Below, piece after piece: positions 47,016 through 60,710 of a DNA stretch of 64,000 nucleotides. The notes below the pieces were generated by a model. It ran no database searches. It worked only from the letters and a program-made list of their open reading frames with translations, and was not told the DNA's origin. The position numbers and the translations under genes were made by a program. This stretch comes from Carallia brachiata (taxonomy: Eukaryota > Streptophyta > Magnoliopsida > Malpighiales > Rhizophoraceae): NCBI GenBank assembly GCA_021464245.1, contig JADCRB010000007.1, forward strand, positions 1,984,532-2,048,531, read 5' to 3'. How positions within the stretch are numbered: the stretch's first letter is position 1; each line of letters begins with the position of its first letter.

Positions 47016-47238
47016 AAATTGGCTGTACTGAATTTGAGGCCAGGTTTAAATTTACTCCCATCACGCCGTCTCATCCCAAATTATCATAAATCTGCACGTT
47101 GCAAACTTACCAAACAAGTCCCTCCCTGCAAAATTTTGTACCCAATCACGTAATGGGAGAGATAAATTTGCCAAATTTACGGTCATTTATGGTCCGATCT
47201 TAATTTGGACCATTTAAATCAATCAATCCAGTCCAGAC

Positions 47239-48412
47239 CAAGGTTGTTAGGATCGGGATTTTACTTAGAATCATTTTGGATATATCAGGATCGAATCGTA
47301 GGATCGAATCGTAGAGTCGTAAAATTCTACCAAAATTTAAAAAATAAAATTAAAAATAACATTTTTAATATCCAATAATACACAAAATATACATCATTTA
47401 GTTAACAACCTAATTTTGATCATTATTTCTTTGATGTACATAGTCATCATAATCTTTATAGGTTTGTGGTACTTTTTCAAGATTTTCTAAATTGTAATTG
47501 TACCCAAAATCATAAAAAATTGAATCATTCTCGAATGTGTCATCATTGTCTTCATCATTGATATTATGAATTTCCACATTAGTTGACCCAAATTCATCGG
47601 GACCTATATCATACAAACAAATTAAAAGTTAAGTGAATAATGAAAAGGTTTAAAATTTAGACAACTTTAATGACTTACATGTTTCCCTAAATTCCTTAAA
47701 ATACATTCTACTTCTCCTTCATCTCCATTTTAAAAAAGAATGTTAATATGAGCATAAGAAAATTTTATTAAAATAATTTTAATAAATACATTATTTTTAT
47801 ATTTTTGAGTCTAATTGTTACATGCTCGAAATTTATGTCTGTCATAGTATTAATTTAAGAATTATAAGAATGAAAATATAATTTGTTTCCCTAAATTTTG
47901 ATTAGTAACAAATCAAAAGTGAGTATAATAAGTTTTTAAACTTTCAATTAAATTAAGTTATTTTTAATGTTATATTTCATTGTATTATAATTAAATGATA
48001 TTTTATATTTGCATTTTCATAGTTGTTAATAAATACTCTTCTAAATATTTTATTATTAAATTTTTTCGATATAATTTTTTTAATTATATTTTCTAACTAT
48101 TAAGTATGGTTGAAATAATAAAATTATGACTAATTTGATAATTTTTATCAAAACAAATGATTATAAATGATATATTTACTAATTAATTAATTTCTAAAAT
48201 ATTTTTCAAAAATTAAAAAAATTATATATTTACGATCCTACCTCGATTCTACTAGCGATCATACACGATTCCATACGATCCTACGATCCGGATCCCGATC
48301 CTACCCGATCCTACTAAAAAAACGATTTTTTATACGATTTAAATCGTTGAAAGAATACAGGATCGTAGGATCGTGCGATCCTACCATCAGGATCACGATT
48401 TTAATAACTATG
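47239..48412. mobile_element. non-autonomous hAT-type DNA transposon
   Basis: 1,174 bp bounded by a perfect 8-bp target duplication GTCCAGAC (47,231-47,238 and 48,413-48,420), the length typical of hAT elements. Imperfect inverted termini CAAGGTTGTTAGGATCGGGAT and CATAGTTATTAAAATCGTGAT match at about 15 of 21 positions. Subterminal GGATCG/CGATCC motifs are dense at both ends, as in hAT transposase-binding regions. The core is AT-rich and too short for a transposase gene. Confidence 0.8.
47410..47616 (-). pseudogene. short acidic ORF inside the hAT element
   Basis: 68 codons, rich in Asp, Glu and Asn (NDEDNDDTFENDSIFYDFGYNYN). Its position near one terminus would suit the acidic tail of a hAT transposase left behind by internal deletion. 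No catalytic motif is present and similarity was not tested. Confidence 0.35.
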
Positions 48413-48978
48413 GTCCAGACACAACTCCTTTTTTTTTTTTTTTTGAGATAAGCCACAACTCCTTTTTACTGCATCTATGGAGGTCGCAAGCATGAGAGTC
48501 TACACAAAACTTGGTCATCACAATACATCCGTAAAGCAGAATCATTAACTTAAAATCGCTATTTTCAGGACTAGCACTTCCAATTTTTACATGTTCGATG
48601 CATAATTGTGCACAAACTTTGGCCTAAAGTTCAAGAAAATCCAAGGAAGGAAAGCACATTCTATGATGGACCTATGCCTCCTCCTCCAATTTCAATATCC
48701 AGAACTTAATGCACTTGATAGCTAGCACAAAAATCTGTTTCATTTTTTTTTTTTTTGATAATTCAGAAATCTATTACAATTTTGTAAATAAAAGAGTCTC
48801 TTTCCCTTATAAACCTCTTTATTGGTGGTGTTCACTCATACTTAACATCAAGTTGTTGTGTCAGTAACCTTTAGGACCAAAAGGCAGAGGGAAGTATGAT
48901 GTTATAAGGAAACAAATAAGAGATGCAAAGAATTAGTGTAATTGCCTAATGCAATTGCCTGTTATAACAAAATTATAA

Positions 48979-49692
48979 GGGAGTGTTTGGCTGTGCTTTT
49001 TGGATAGTGCATTTACGTTTCACTTTGAAAAAGAATGGATATAAGTGTTTGGTAAAATATTTAGAGAAATTACTAATTGCTGATAGAAAGTCAAATCAGC
49101 TGCTATTTCAAAAAGTAGGTTAAACCTGTTTTTTAGAATTCTTAGTTGCTGGTACAAATTTTTTAGACCAAAATACTTTTTTTTTTTACTTTTATTTGTA
49201 AGACTAAATTTATATATATTTTACATTTTTTAATAAATTAAATTATTTTATTTTATTTATAGAAATAATACTAATACTTACTAATAGGAAAAAAGATAAT
49301 ATATTAATTTTTATGTGAAATTTCACTAAACAAATTTTTTAAAATTTTTCATGAAATTATTTTTTTTTTCTAAAAAATTATTGATTATTTTTTATTGGAA
49401 CTTGTTGCAAATTATTTTTTTAGAATCATAGTATATATTATACAGTCAAAATTTACTAACGTATAGACAATCAAAATGAATATATTTTTCCTTTACAAGA
49501 ATGATACTAGTTAAAAAAAAATGTAATATACAAAATAGTCATTTTATAATTTGAACAGCAAACAGTAAGTATCAATTTAATCAAATACTATAATTTTATT
49601 TTAGCAATCAGTAACAATAAATTGTAATCAATAACAATAATTACCAATTAGCAACAATAATAATAATAATTAATAGATAAGCCAAACAGCCT
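48979..49692. mobile_element. Harbinger/Tourist-like MITE
   Basis: Ends GGGAGTGTTTGGCT and (reverse complement) AGGCTGTTTGGCT, flanked by TAA on both sides (48,976-48,978 and 49,693-49,695). The TGTTTGG terminal motif and 3-bp TWA target duplication fit PIF/Harbinger-derived MITEs. The interior is AT-rich with no ORF. Confidence 0.6.
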
Positions 49693-50830
49693 TAATACTT
49701 ATTTCCTACATTACTATGTCTTCCTAGCACCTATAATCATTCATCTTCCTCTGCAAGGAACTAGGCAAAACTTTTTGCTGCATTATCAATTTTGTCCTCT
49801 TACATGAAAATTATGCTTTTCGCTTGGCGTGCATAAAGTATGTCCCAAGTCAATTTCTAGTTGCCTTATCATAAATGAATTGACATATTTATCGTGACGA
49901 TCTCCAGTATTGTGCATGGGCTAAACATCAAATTAGATTATATATGTTGAGAAACCATATAAATTGAAAAGGCCAACGATATTTCTAATGGTGATGAGTG
50001 TTAAATAGTTAATAAACGTGTCCCAAAAAAAAAAAAAAAGTGTAACAAAGATATAAATGCTTAGGCATATTTGTGGACACTATACAATAATCGAATGAAA
50101 AAGCAGAATATTTGTAGCAAAATATGTATAGTTTCAGCCCACACCAATACGAAAGAGTAACGTAGAAATTGATTAAAAAATGTTTAACGTAGATAAAAGA
50201 AGCTTCAAAATGAGTAAATGATAAAAGGAAAGTAAGAGAATGATTTACAATAACGTGAGAATTTTTAGTGAAGAAAATCTAAAATAATGACAACTCAAAT
50301 GACGATAATAGAATTAAGAAATTTGAAAAATTCAAGAATTTGTTATTATTGTAGTTGTTCCTCATGCTTAATTCTTTTTATGATTGCCTGAACAACATAA
50401 TGAGCCATTTAGCATGCTTTTTCAGATGGATTTAGTTTCCAAAAAGGAATATTTAAGCAGCAAGTACAAAAAGAGATAAAGCAGGATATCCCCTTTTGTT
50501 TTTTGTAAAAAAATATGTAAAAACAGAAGGCCAAAGCATTGACCAGCAGTGGCGGGTGGACATAGTGGACTCATGTCAATGACAATTGAGTCATAAAATA
50601 AGTGGTTGCAGCGAGAGCCGAGCCGGGTGAAAAGCCGAGGTTAGCGCTACCCGTACAGTAAGCCCGTAACCCGATAAGAACACGCGTAAAGTTGATTAGT
50701 TGCACGTGCAAGGACTGTCCACACACGTCAGACCTCGGCAAAAAAAAAAAAGTTAAATACACGAAATTTATAAATAATATAACAAATAAAAAAATAAAAT
50801 AAAAAAACAACGAGTTAGTACTTACTACTG
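49693..50830. other. intergenic stretch upstream of the PLP gene
   Basis: No gene recognised. A run of A is at about 50,022. GC-richer sequence from 50,540 probably marks the start of the PLP promoter. Confidence 0.4.
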
Positions 50831-50840
50831 AGTGGAGTAG

Positions 50841-50847
50841 TATATAA
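50841..50847 (+). promoter_or_regulatory. TATA box of the PLP gene
   Basis: TATATAA within GTAGTATATAACCACC lies 330 bp before the start codon. The intervening leader contains AGAGAGAGTGAGAGAG (about 50,960-50,976). Upstream, CACGTG-like and GC-rich sequence is present near 50,700. Confidence 0.5.
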
Positions 50848-51176
50848 CCACCTCCTCCAGCATGACCACTTCACTCCTACTCTTAACTCTCAACGACTCA
50901 GAGCCCAAAGAAAGAAAGTGAGTAGAAGAATCAAACGCACGGCCACAGACACACTCAGAGAAAGAGAGAGTGAGAGAGCGTCGCCATTAATGTCTTTCAG
51001 AAGCAAAGCGTGACGGTCGTTTTGCCTTTCCGCGTATTATTGGATCTTAAAGACCCTTCAGACTTCAAACAATTCCCCCCATAATAAAACACCCGTAGAA
51101 AATTAGAAATAGAAATTCTCTCTGTAAAGCCATTACCTTTCGCATTCGTTCGCCAATTGAGTAGAAAGTGAGTGAG

Positions 51177-52710
51177 ATGGAGCTGAGTAAGGTAACGCTA
51201 GAGATCTTCTCAAAACTTGAGCAGAAATGGCTGTCCCACTGCGAAACCGCCAAGAAAACGCGAGTGCTCAGCATTGACGGCGGCGGAACCACCACCGCTG
51301 TTGCCGGCGCCGCTCTTATCCACCTTGAGGACCAGATCCGTATCGTTGTCGGAGATCCTAATGCTCGAATCGCGGATTTCTTTGACATTGTCGCTGGTAC
51401 TGGTATCGGTGCGATCCTTGCCGTGCTGCTCGTGGCCGATGACGGCTCAGGTCGCCCTCTATTTGCTGCCAGAGATGCTGTGGCATTCGTCGCCGACAAA
51501 AACTCTGAGCTTTTCAAGGCAAAGGTCTCCGGATTCCTCCGTCGGCGGAGGAGATTCTCCGGCTGGAGCATGGATAAGGCGTTGAAGGAGGCGCTCAAGA
51601 AAGAGTGTGGGAACATCTTGACATTGAAAGACACGTGTAAGCCTCTCCTTGTCCCCTGCTTTGACCTTAAGAGCTCTGCTCCCTTTGTTTTCTCTCGCGC
51701 CGACGCGTGCGAGTCTCAGAGTTTCAACTTCGAGCTCTGGAAAGTCTGCCGGGCCACGTCAGCCACGCCTGGCCTCTTCAAGCCATTTAATTTGACGTCC
51801 GTCGACGGAAAGACGTCTTGCGCAGCAATCGACGGTGGTCTGGTGATGAACAACCCGACGGCGGCGGCAGTTACGCACGTCCTCCACAACAAGCGGGACT
51901 TCCCATCAGTGAACGGCGTCGAGGATCTGCTTGTCCTGTCATTAGGTAACGGTCCGTCGAGTGGATCGCTGAGCCGGGGAAACCGCCGTCAAAACGGCGA
52001 GTGCTCTACGTCGACGGTTGTGGACATTGCGCTTGATGGAGTTTCAGAGACTGTAGACCAGATGTTGGGGAATGCATTCTGTTGGAACCGTCCGGACTAC
52101 GTCAGAATCCAGGTATCTGCAATTTTACCCCAATTTTACGTTTCTTCATGTTTGGTTGCTAAGAAAACGTAGCTGAAGATAAAAAAAAAAACAGTATTGA
52201 GCAATTCAAATGAGTTTCTCGATAATTAATATATTTACAATATATATATTTTATTAGTTAAAAAACAGGTAATTCAAGTTTATATACAAACGAAAAAAGA
52301 GACAATTTTTTTAATTAAAAGAAATAATTTTATTAAATATATTAATTATCAAATTTTTAGATTGATGGGGAAATAATTTTGATAAAAAAAATAAAAAATA
52401 ACTAAAAATGTGTGTTAATGCTATTGTCGGTTTTGGCTTATTGGTGAAACTTTTGAGTAGTGGGTAGTAATTGACGGCGTGAAATGTGTGTGCGTTGCAG
52501 GCAAACGGGTTGACAAGCGAGGGAGTGGTGGGCCCGGGAATAGAGGACGAGGTGTTGAAGGAAACAGGGGTGGAGTCTTTGCCGTTTGGCGGGAAGCGGT
52601 TATCAACAGAAACGAACGGAGATAGGATCCAGAGCTTTGTACAACGCCTTGTTGCTTCTGGGAAGAGTAGCTTGCCGCCCAGTCCCTGCAAGGATTCCGC
52701 CGTTTGCTGA
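51177..52710 (+). CDS. PLP9: class III patatin-like protein (PLP9 / pPLAIIIA type)
   Basis: Two exons, 51,177-52,112 and 52,501-52,710, with a GT-AG intron (CCAG|GTATCTGC; TTGCAG|GCAAAC) and 381 residues, close to the Arabidopsis protein. The start is ATG at 51,177; the frame upstream has no ATG. The patatin domain shows the anion-binding DGGG at 34-37, GTGIG at 74-78 where true patatins have GxSxG, and the AIDGG motif with the Asp at 219. The catalytic Ser is therefore replaced by Gly, as is normal for group III. These proteins affect lipid composition and growth in plants, with debated catalytic mechanism. Residues 245-310 include a Ser/Arg-rich linker. The C-terminus (residues 313-381, exon 2) is polar. 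The frame is clean. Confidence 0.9.
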
Positions 52711-55700
52711 CGGCCGTTAGCTAGTTTGACATTTCCACTCTGTTTACCGCTTTTTCTTTCTCTCTCTTCTCCTCCGTTCCTTTAACCCCCTCTTAGCCAA
52801 ATCTCGAGTTAACTGACATGTACTATGTTAAGGGCTAAAGGGCTTAGGTCATCCCTCTCCGCGATCCTTAATTGAATTTATTAGAGTTTTCCGTGACTGA
52901 TGGTGTATTAAGTGTTAGCCATGACAAAATGGTTAATGATTCACCATCTTTAGATGACATCTAAGTAAATCGACGATGAATGTATTCTATGTTGTAAACT
53001 ATCATCCTTCCTCGGAACTGGTGCCATTGAATATCATATCTTCTGACGTTCTATTTTTCAAAGAAATACTTATTACGAAGTGTATGGGTATTTAATCCAA
53101 GATAGACTGAAAATATGTAATATGAAATACCATGTTAGTGATTGAATACCCCGAACGTGGTGGTCCATAAACAATTGCGTTTTAATGGTCTGAAGATTGG
53201 TTTAAATTAATGATATAAGTGCTGATATAAGTGCTACAAGTGTCATTACTGTTCAGGTCCACAGAAACAAATAAATATTTTGTCGAAGACAACGACAAAC
53301 CTGTGGTTCTTTCTTCTTTGTTTTTTTTTTTTTTTGGTTTTTCTTTCTGGTCTGTTCATTTTCATTTGAACATACCGGTTAGGTTTTTATGGAATGCTAA
53401 GTCGGGGGTATTATGGCTCAGATGGTACGGCCATCTAGCAACGCATTTGCCGGCGCAGAGACTTAGTATCGAAACTGATAATTCAAGTGGCTGGGCAAAT
53501 AAGATCTTTACCTTCCCACTTCATGTTTGTCTTTGTATTAAAAAAATATGAAAAGCAGTCCACCCAAGGGATCCCCTCACTTTTGCCGTGGAATTCAACA
53601 GTAGGATAATGGCCAAATCGCACCCATAGCATGCATTGAATGTTGTTCCAATGCGACGAAACTGAGTTGGCATATTGTAAAATCAGACTAATCCATCCCA
53701 TTTCTTTGGCAAAAGTTCTCTTAGATGGTGGAAATATTGGCACGAATTAGGAAAAGGAATCAATTTCCTTACTGGCTGTTCGGATAGAGACCATTCATAA
53801 CAAATGGGGATTAAAAAAGGTATTTTTTTGAATTTAATTCATTTAAAAAGTGAGTGAAGTTTACTTAATGTTAAATAAGTTAGAAACTAAAATAATAAGA
53901 ATAAGCTTAACAGGTCTTTATTAATTTCATCGCTTTTAAGTTTGCGTTTGAATTTTTAGCTTGCTCTTTTATACTTCCTTTTGGGCCTCTTTTGATAGGT
54001 AAGTCTTGTACGCCGAAGAAATTTTGAACTTCTCTCATAGGTATCTAAGTAGGGGATTTTTATTTTGATTTTTTTAAAATAAGTGTAATTTATTTATATT
54101 TTTATAGTATATAATAAGTGAGATTTATTTAAATAAAAAAATTAAAAATATTATTTAAATGTGTTAAATCGTAAATTAATTTTACTTATAAAATAAAATA
54201 AAATTAACGACTAGCATGTAATAAAACCCAGCCCCTAGTTGCTTTCTTGCAATTAGAGTGGTCCCTGCACTCCCCGGTTTTGTTGCCCCTTTTTCGAAAA
54301 AAGTTTTATGACCGAAGACAAAGACAAATAGACATAAAAAGTATAAGAAATGCAATAAAATTAATTATTTGTGTAATTACATAAATTTTTTTATAATAAA
54401 AATAAAATAATAATTTTTTATATTACATTTTATCCATATAATTATATAAATATGGTAGTTTATTGTATTTTAGACACTTTTTTCTGATCATTTGCCCTCT
54501 GACCCTGTACTTGTTTTTTTTTTTTTTTTAATCTTTTGGGATCCCTCTTTCTATTTATAGCCTTTATAAAAATTTAAACGATGTATAAGTCGAATACTTT
54601 ATATGCTGTGTTTTTTTTTTTGGGGTTTACGAATACTTTATATGTTAGGTAGAAGATACTCCCTTCACTTTCCCCCTCCCTCGTTTAATAATGACTTTAG
54701 GAAAGACAAGATTTACGGCAGAAACAAAAGTTCCAAAACATTGCTTTCAATTGCCGAAAACGGTCCAATACATGGCTTCGCCAACCTGGTTGATGCGGAC
54801 ACACAGTCATGGCATGGGTTGACAAAATTGTATTGCTTGGGTTTTTTTTTTGACTGCATTTTATGTTCGGTTAATTTTAATGGGGAAATGGAGTAATAAA
54901 GATGAAATTGGAGGGGGACCTGAAGTCTAATTTTAGCAATCCATTTATGCGGAAACAGATTTCCTTGACACAGAAAAATGCAGGGAGGAGTGAAGGGAAC
55001 TCGACCATTCTAGGCAATTTCTTATTTGGTTTAGCTCAGGTGAAAGCATATTTGCCATACTAAAAAAGAGCAATTAATAGTAGCGAGCGACACAATTTTT
55101 ACCTATGCAATTGTTGGGTTGCTTCTATTGCTTAATTTTTCCTTTTTGATACAAATTGGGGGTCAAATTCGCCCAAAATGACCTCTTTATTGTATGACAT
55201 TTCAGTTTTCAAACTTCTAAATTAAAAACTTCCGATCCAACTTCTTGTTTAATGAAGATATTTCTATGACTTTTCATGTTCATGTTCTAAAGTTGAAAAT
55301 TATGAGTACTAGTACACTTCCAATATTGTCGGTACTTACTTGGGCAATATATAAAGGCCATCAGTTGAAGTAGCTGCCGTAAGATCAGATGTTGGCATTA
55401 ACACATTAATTTACGCGAAATAGTTGTTGGGAATTCTTTAATAAGATTAAAATGAGATCAAAGTGGTATGAATTTTTAAATAATTGATTTTAAAAATAAA
55501 TAAATAAATTGTTAAATATTATTTAATGAATTGAATAACTATTCTAGTGCTATTTAAAATAGACTAAAGTAATAGAGCTCTTCATTGAAAAAACAAAGAA
55601 ATGTGATAAACTCCAATCATATTTTATCTTGTGTGGGAGCTTCATCCTTTAATACAATTAATATTTATTTTTGCGATGCGTAACATCATTTAACAAAAAT

Positions 55701-58700
55701 TTTAATAATTTTTTGTATTCTTAACGTTACTCAAAACTATATTAATCTTTTGATTTATTTGGTATCTGGTTCAGAACTTATACCAAACCCTCCCCCACCC
55801 TCAGTGGTCCGTGGAAGTACAATCATCAAACTAGTGGGGGTTAATTCGATTCAAATTTTATGTAACAGCACTCACTTTCCATGAGACCAATGTATATGTA
55901 AATCATTTCTGATTTTTTTTTTACTGCTAAGAAGATAACAAGCCTATTATATGAATAAAGAATGGTGAGAGAATAATTAAAATTTAAAATATAATCCTCT
56001 CAATTATAAATTATTGTCTTTTAATGAGACTTTAAACGATATATAAATTGCGGTGCTCGTTATTTTATTTTTTTAAATAATTTATTTATAATTTTATGAT
56101 ACATAAATTTTTTTATTTTTATTTTAAATAGTACACCCTAATTACATAGTGTTTGCATGAATATAATTTTTTTTCAAAAAAAATTTGAGCGTCGGTCTTT
56201 CTCGCGAGTTGACTAAGAAAGCAATGCAAAGGAAAAAGGAAAGTCCTGATAGAATAAGCAACAGAAGCGAGCTTTGCAGCTCCAACACGGCTGGGACGAA
56301 CGGCTCCGAGTCCACCTCCATGAGCACTTTTGCCATTGTAAAACTGATTCCGATCCACCTGAATCCGACAATACTGGGGGGTGGGTCAAAATTTAGGGTG
56401 CCTCTCGAGTCTTGACCCACCTCAATTAATTATAATAAATAATAACCCTCTATTTAATCAGCTGGTAGCTGGTGGCCTTAATTTTTTGTTTTGTTTTACG
56501 TGTCCACAACTTCTTGATGAATCCATATGCTGGTACGTGGCTTAATGCTTTTCGTTTCATTGAAAAGAGAAATTCCAATTAAATAGTTACAGAAAAACGA
56601 GATACGAGGTAAAACATTATAATCGATCGTAATTTTTTTAATTAAACATTTTTTCTCTTAAAAAATTGGTTAAAAAATACTTTTAGTTTTTATTAAAAGA
56701 AAAAAAATCTGATTACAAAAAAATAGTCGATTTTAATGTCTGGACAGAGCATCTCTTTATTTTTTTTACTATCTTTCTTTTTGCGGAACAAAAAGCGTCG
56801 GTCAGGTCAGACTCATTTTGTCATGATGTGCAGTATTATTTTATTTTATGATTTTTGAGGCTCCTTTCTTATCATGCAACTGTAAATCTGCAATGCCAAT
56901 CTGGCCCTTTGTCTTTGTCCTTAAAGCTTTGATGCCTTAACCATGCAATAACGCAATTGCACTCTTTCCAATTCCACATTATAAGTTTTTCTTAACTTCA
57001 TTCTTTTTCAATGCCATCTTCCTTTTGTTTTTTCTTTGGTATTGCAAGATCAGAAGCCAATTTTCCCTCACTATACTAAGTTCATCTCTCTAATTTGATC
57101 AATTCATATAATCTAATCTGCATCTTAATTTAGAGAGTCACAAATATATGACTCTTCTAATGACAAACAATTGTTTAATTTGCTTAGCTTCTCATTTGTT
57201 ACGTGCAAAGAAATGAAATAAATCTTCCAATCATTTAAGGAGCTAACAACGTATTTACTTGTTAATTGGTTTATCCGCATCGATCTATCTCACTCCTTCC
57301 TTTCCCCTTTCCCCACGCGGGGGCAGTCATTTTTTGTTTTTAAGATAGTGTGACTGTATGCGTACGCCAATTTATTAGATTAAAATATGGAAGTTTTATG
57401 GAAGAAAGTATAAATGAATAATAATTAAAATGAAAAAGTAGCAAATTTTTAAGTAATATACTCGCATGTGCGGGTAGGACTAGTAATGTTAGATCTATTC
57501 TACAAAAATAAAATAAACAGGAAGCTTCTACTTAAACGCTAGCTATATGCTAATTTCCACACGTTTATTTTTTGATAATGGCTAAAAGGCTTCTGGCAGT
57601 AGGATATTTGGTCTTGCTAGGTTCTTCCTCGCCATTCGTTCCATGAAATTGCCTATGAGGGTTGTTTCCTTAATTTACTAAAGCAGATTCCGTGGGCTCG
57701 CACGGTTGCATCAATCAGTAAAGCAACTTAATGTCTTTCGGGACAGACAAAGGAGGAGTAAAAGTGCGTTTTGGGTCCCAATTTTACGAAATTGCGAAAC
57801 ATATCAAGTTGCATTTTTATCCTGGTGAGTGTAACTAAAAGCTGCCTTTGGCCAATTTGATTGATAGCCACATTAACATAAAGACATGATCAATGGAAAA
57901 ATTCCAAGCTAGGAAGTGAGATGAGTGAGCACCAGTGGTTGGTGGGCAGTCCTCTTTCTGTGATAATGACCACTTTATCTTGTTGGAATTGTGGTTTTAT
58001 TTTAAATTAAAACCCATGCTGCTAGCATGAGAAAAATTGGTGGTTTTTTGTGTAACGTTCAAGTGATGTGTTAGTGGGGGCTATAAAGAACCCGTCAGGA
58101 TTATGACCCAAGTTATATACACAGCGGAGAGAATCATCTTCATTCCCACCAAACCAAGCATTGAGCTTCGGCATTTAACTTTTTTATGTTTTTTATACAA
58201 ATAGAACAATCCTACCGCCTACATAGCAAAGTAACTTATTTACGTGTCATTCCATTAGCTTTTCCGGGTATAAAATAAGGAAAAATTTTGAAAGGCTTGG
58301 AAAGTGAAGAGTGTGAGATATAATTATTTAATTTTGTTTTTTTGGGAAGATAATTTTATTCTTAAAATAAGAGGTTGTGTCTCATATTATATTTACTTTT
58401 CATAATTTTTTAGTGGTCCTTATAAAATAAATGAAAGTTGAAAGAGCACCACGTCTTAAAAAAATAATGTTGATTCTTGCTTAGCCGTAAACATAAATAT
58501 ATGCCTTTGTGGGGGAAAAAAAAAAAAAAAGAAGAAGAAGACTATAAAAAAGGAAAAAAAAAGAATACGTAAATATATGACTTTGAGTTTGGTGATCAGG
58601 AATTGCCAGTCATCAGTGCGCGCGTGCATAATTAAATAGTTGGCTTTGCTTGTGCCATAGCCCATCGTCTCGACCAAAGAAGTGACTCGGGCTTGGATGA

Positions 58701-60710
58701 ATTCCTAATTAATAAATTAAATTGCAAAGCAAGTTAAAAAGATTTCTCCTCGGCAGTGCTGTGACATTTGGTACCTGTGACTGGATAGTGGGTAATGCTT
58801 CAATTTAATCTGCTCTTCCCAAATTAACTGTCGCAAAGCAAATAAGATGAAGGTGGGACTCATTAAGTTTGGATTAATTACTTACAAAACCCCTTTATTG
58901 GTGTGACAGATTTATTGTTCTTTTATGGTAAAAGCAAATTTAATGTGGGCTTTAATCTAAAGCGTAGGCATTGATAAGCTCCACTGCATTCAATTGGTCG
59001 TGACAAATTCATTATTTGTTTTCCATCATGATGTCTAATCATTCTTAATGGAACGCATACCAACCATAAAAAAAATGAACCGAAAAAAAATATATAAATG
59101 CGTAGCGAAAAGTCCTTAAGTGTAACTTGAAGACAACGTTTTAGGTACACAAATACGGGAAAAAAAGTGTTCAATATTTTGCGTGGCAATGCAATATAAG
59201 AGCACAACGGTTGTGAGGTTAGAAGTTATAATATACGTAATTTAATTTTAAATAATATTAAAATAATTATGTAAGTTATTTAATAATATATTTTTTAATT
59301 TTAATCATTTAATATATTATTTTAATTTTATTTTGATTCTAATTAAAAGATCATACCAAATATTATATTTAGATTAATTAATTTATTCATTAATTCACAC
59401 GTGACATGCCACTCAATCATACTTTTACACATAGGCATGTCAAGGTGCAAAGTAACAAATTTCATTAAGTTAAATTGATGGTATATTAAATTTATTAAAA
59501 ATATTTAAATGGTGTTAAATTTATTATTTTTTAAAATTGATATCAATTTTATTATTTAACACAAAGTTAGAGATATTTTTTTATATTAATCATTTTTTTA
59601 TCAATCTATTTATGTAACTTAATTAATTATTACACATTACTCTTTTACGTTTAAATTCACGTGAAAGCAATAAAAAAAATAGGTACAGAAAAAAATTTGA
59701 AAAACCGTACAAATGCCACTTAAATTCAAATGAAAAAAAAGACAAACACTTAGAGTTAAAATTACTGATATAAACCCAAACTTTTTTTTCTTTTGTATTT
59801 AATTTAAACCACTAAATAATTTGATATAAGAGTAATTTTATAATTTTAATTATATTTTTTTATTATTTTTTATATAATTTAAATATAAAATTTCACTTTT
59901 TCATCACTTTCTTATAATTTTTTTTATAACCTTTTTTTTCATCATATTTTTTTAACTAAAATTTTACAATCTACACACACCATTCGTGTAAAAGCACAAA
60001 ATTTCTAGCGTCACAGACGTACAGAAGCATTGTTGTGATAATGTCTTATCTTGAATTATTTATTGCATTCTCGATTTCTTTTGGCCTTTTCCTGTCTCTT
60101 ATTGATGCATCGTCCAAACAAAGTCACGGACAATTACTTGACGCTTACTGACTAAGGCTTTGCAGTGGGACAACAATTATAGGAATCAAGAAAATAAAAA
60201 ATCTTCAACAAGATTTTGAGCTCTTAACCAGAGACACCCCAGATGGCCCCAGCCGTTGAATTTTCCAATTCACACCACCCATTTCGCCGTGTTCCCAGAT
60301 ATCACTCACACGTGTGATTTTTCTCTCTTTACTGTGCGATTTTTGATAAGATCTTGTCTCCTTGGTTTTTTTGCCTGATTTTATTTTATTACAATCTCTT
60401 TCGTCTCACCCATTTTCCTTTGTCTTCTTCCACCTACACATCTCTTTACAATTACATCGTGGTCTCCCCTCTCTTGCACTAGTTAATGGCCACGATATGT
60501 AATTTAGTTGACATGTGAAATCAACATGTCTGCAATTAATTGCATCCATCCAGTTAGGAATTATCCGTAGATGAAGTACCAACAACCTACAGCTGATTTT
60601 CTCCACACCCACTTGATCACATGGGATCCAAAATTCATATCATTGCTGCTTCGTGTACACACTGTTTTATAGGTGTGAGATCATTAATTTTTATTTTTAT
60701 TATTTTTTTA
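52711..60710. other. downstream intergenic region, no recognised gene
   Basis: Up to about 53,000 is probably PLP 3' UTR and flank. The rest is AT-rich with T- and A-runs (53,318; 54,515; 58,516). A GC-richer island at 56,180-56,415 has open frames on both strands, the minus one with a hydrophobic segment (SSLLLLILSGLSFFLCIAFL), of unknown relevance. 53,202-53,231 contains GATATAAGTGCT twice. No gene supported. Confidence 0.45.

Noticed and set aside
56119..56420. Minus-strand frame with a hydrophobic segment
   Set aside because: Open in three readings on both strands, unrelated to any family I know, no promoter or splice context. The GC-rich patch alone explains it.
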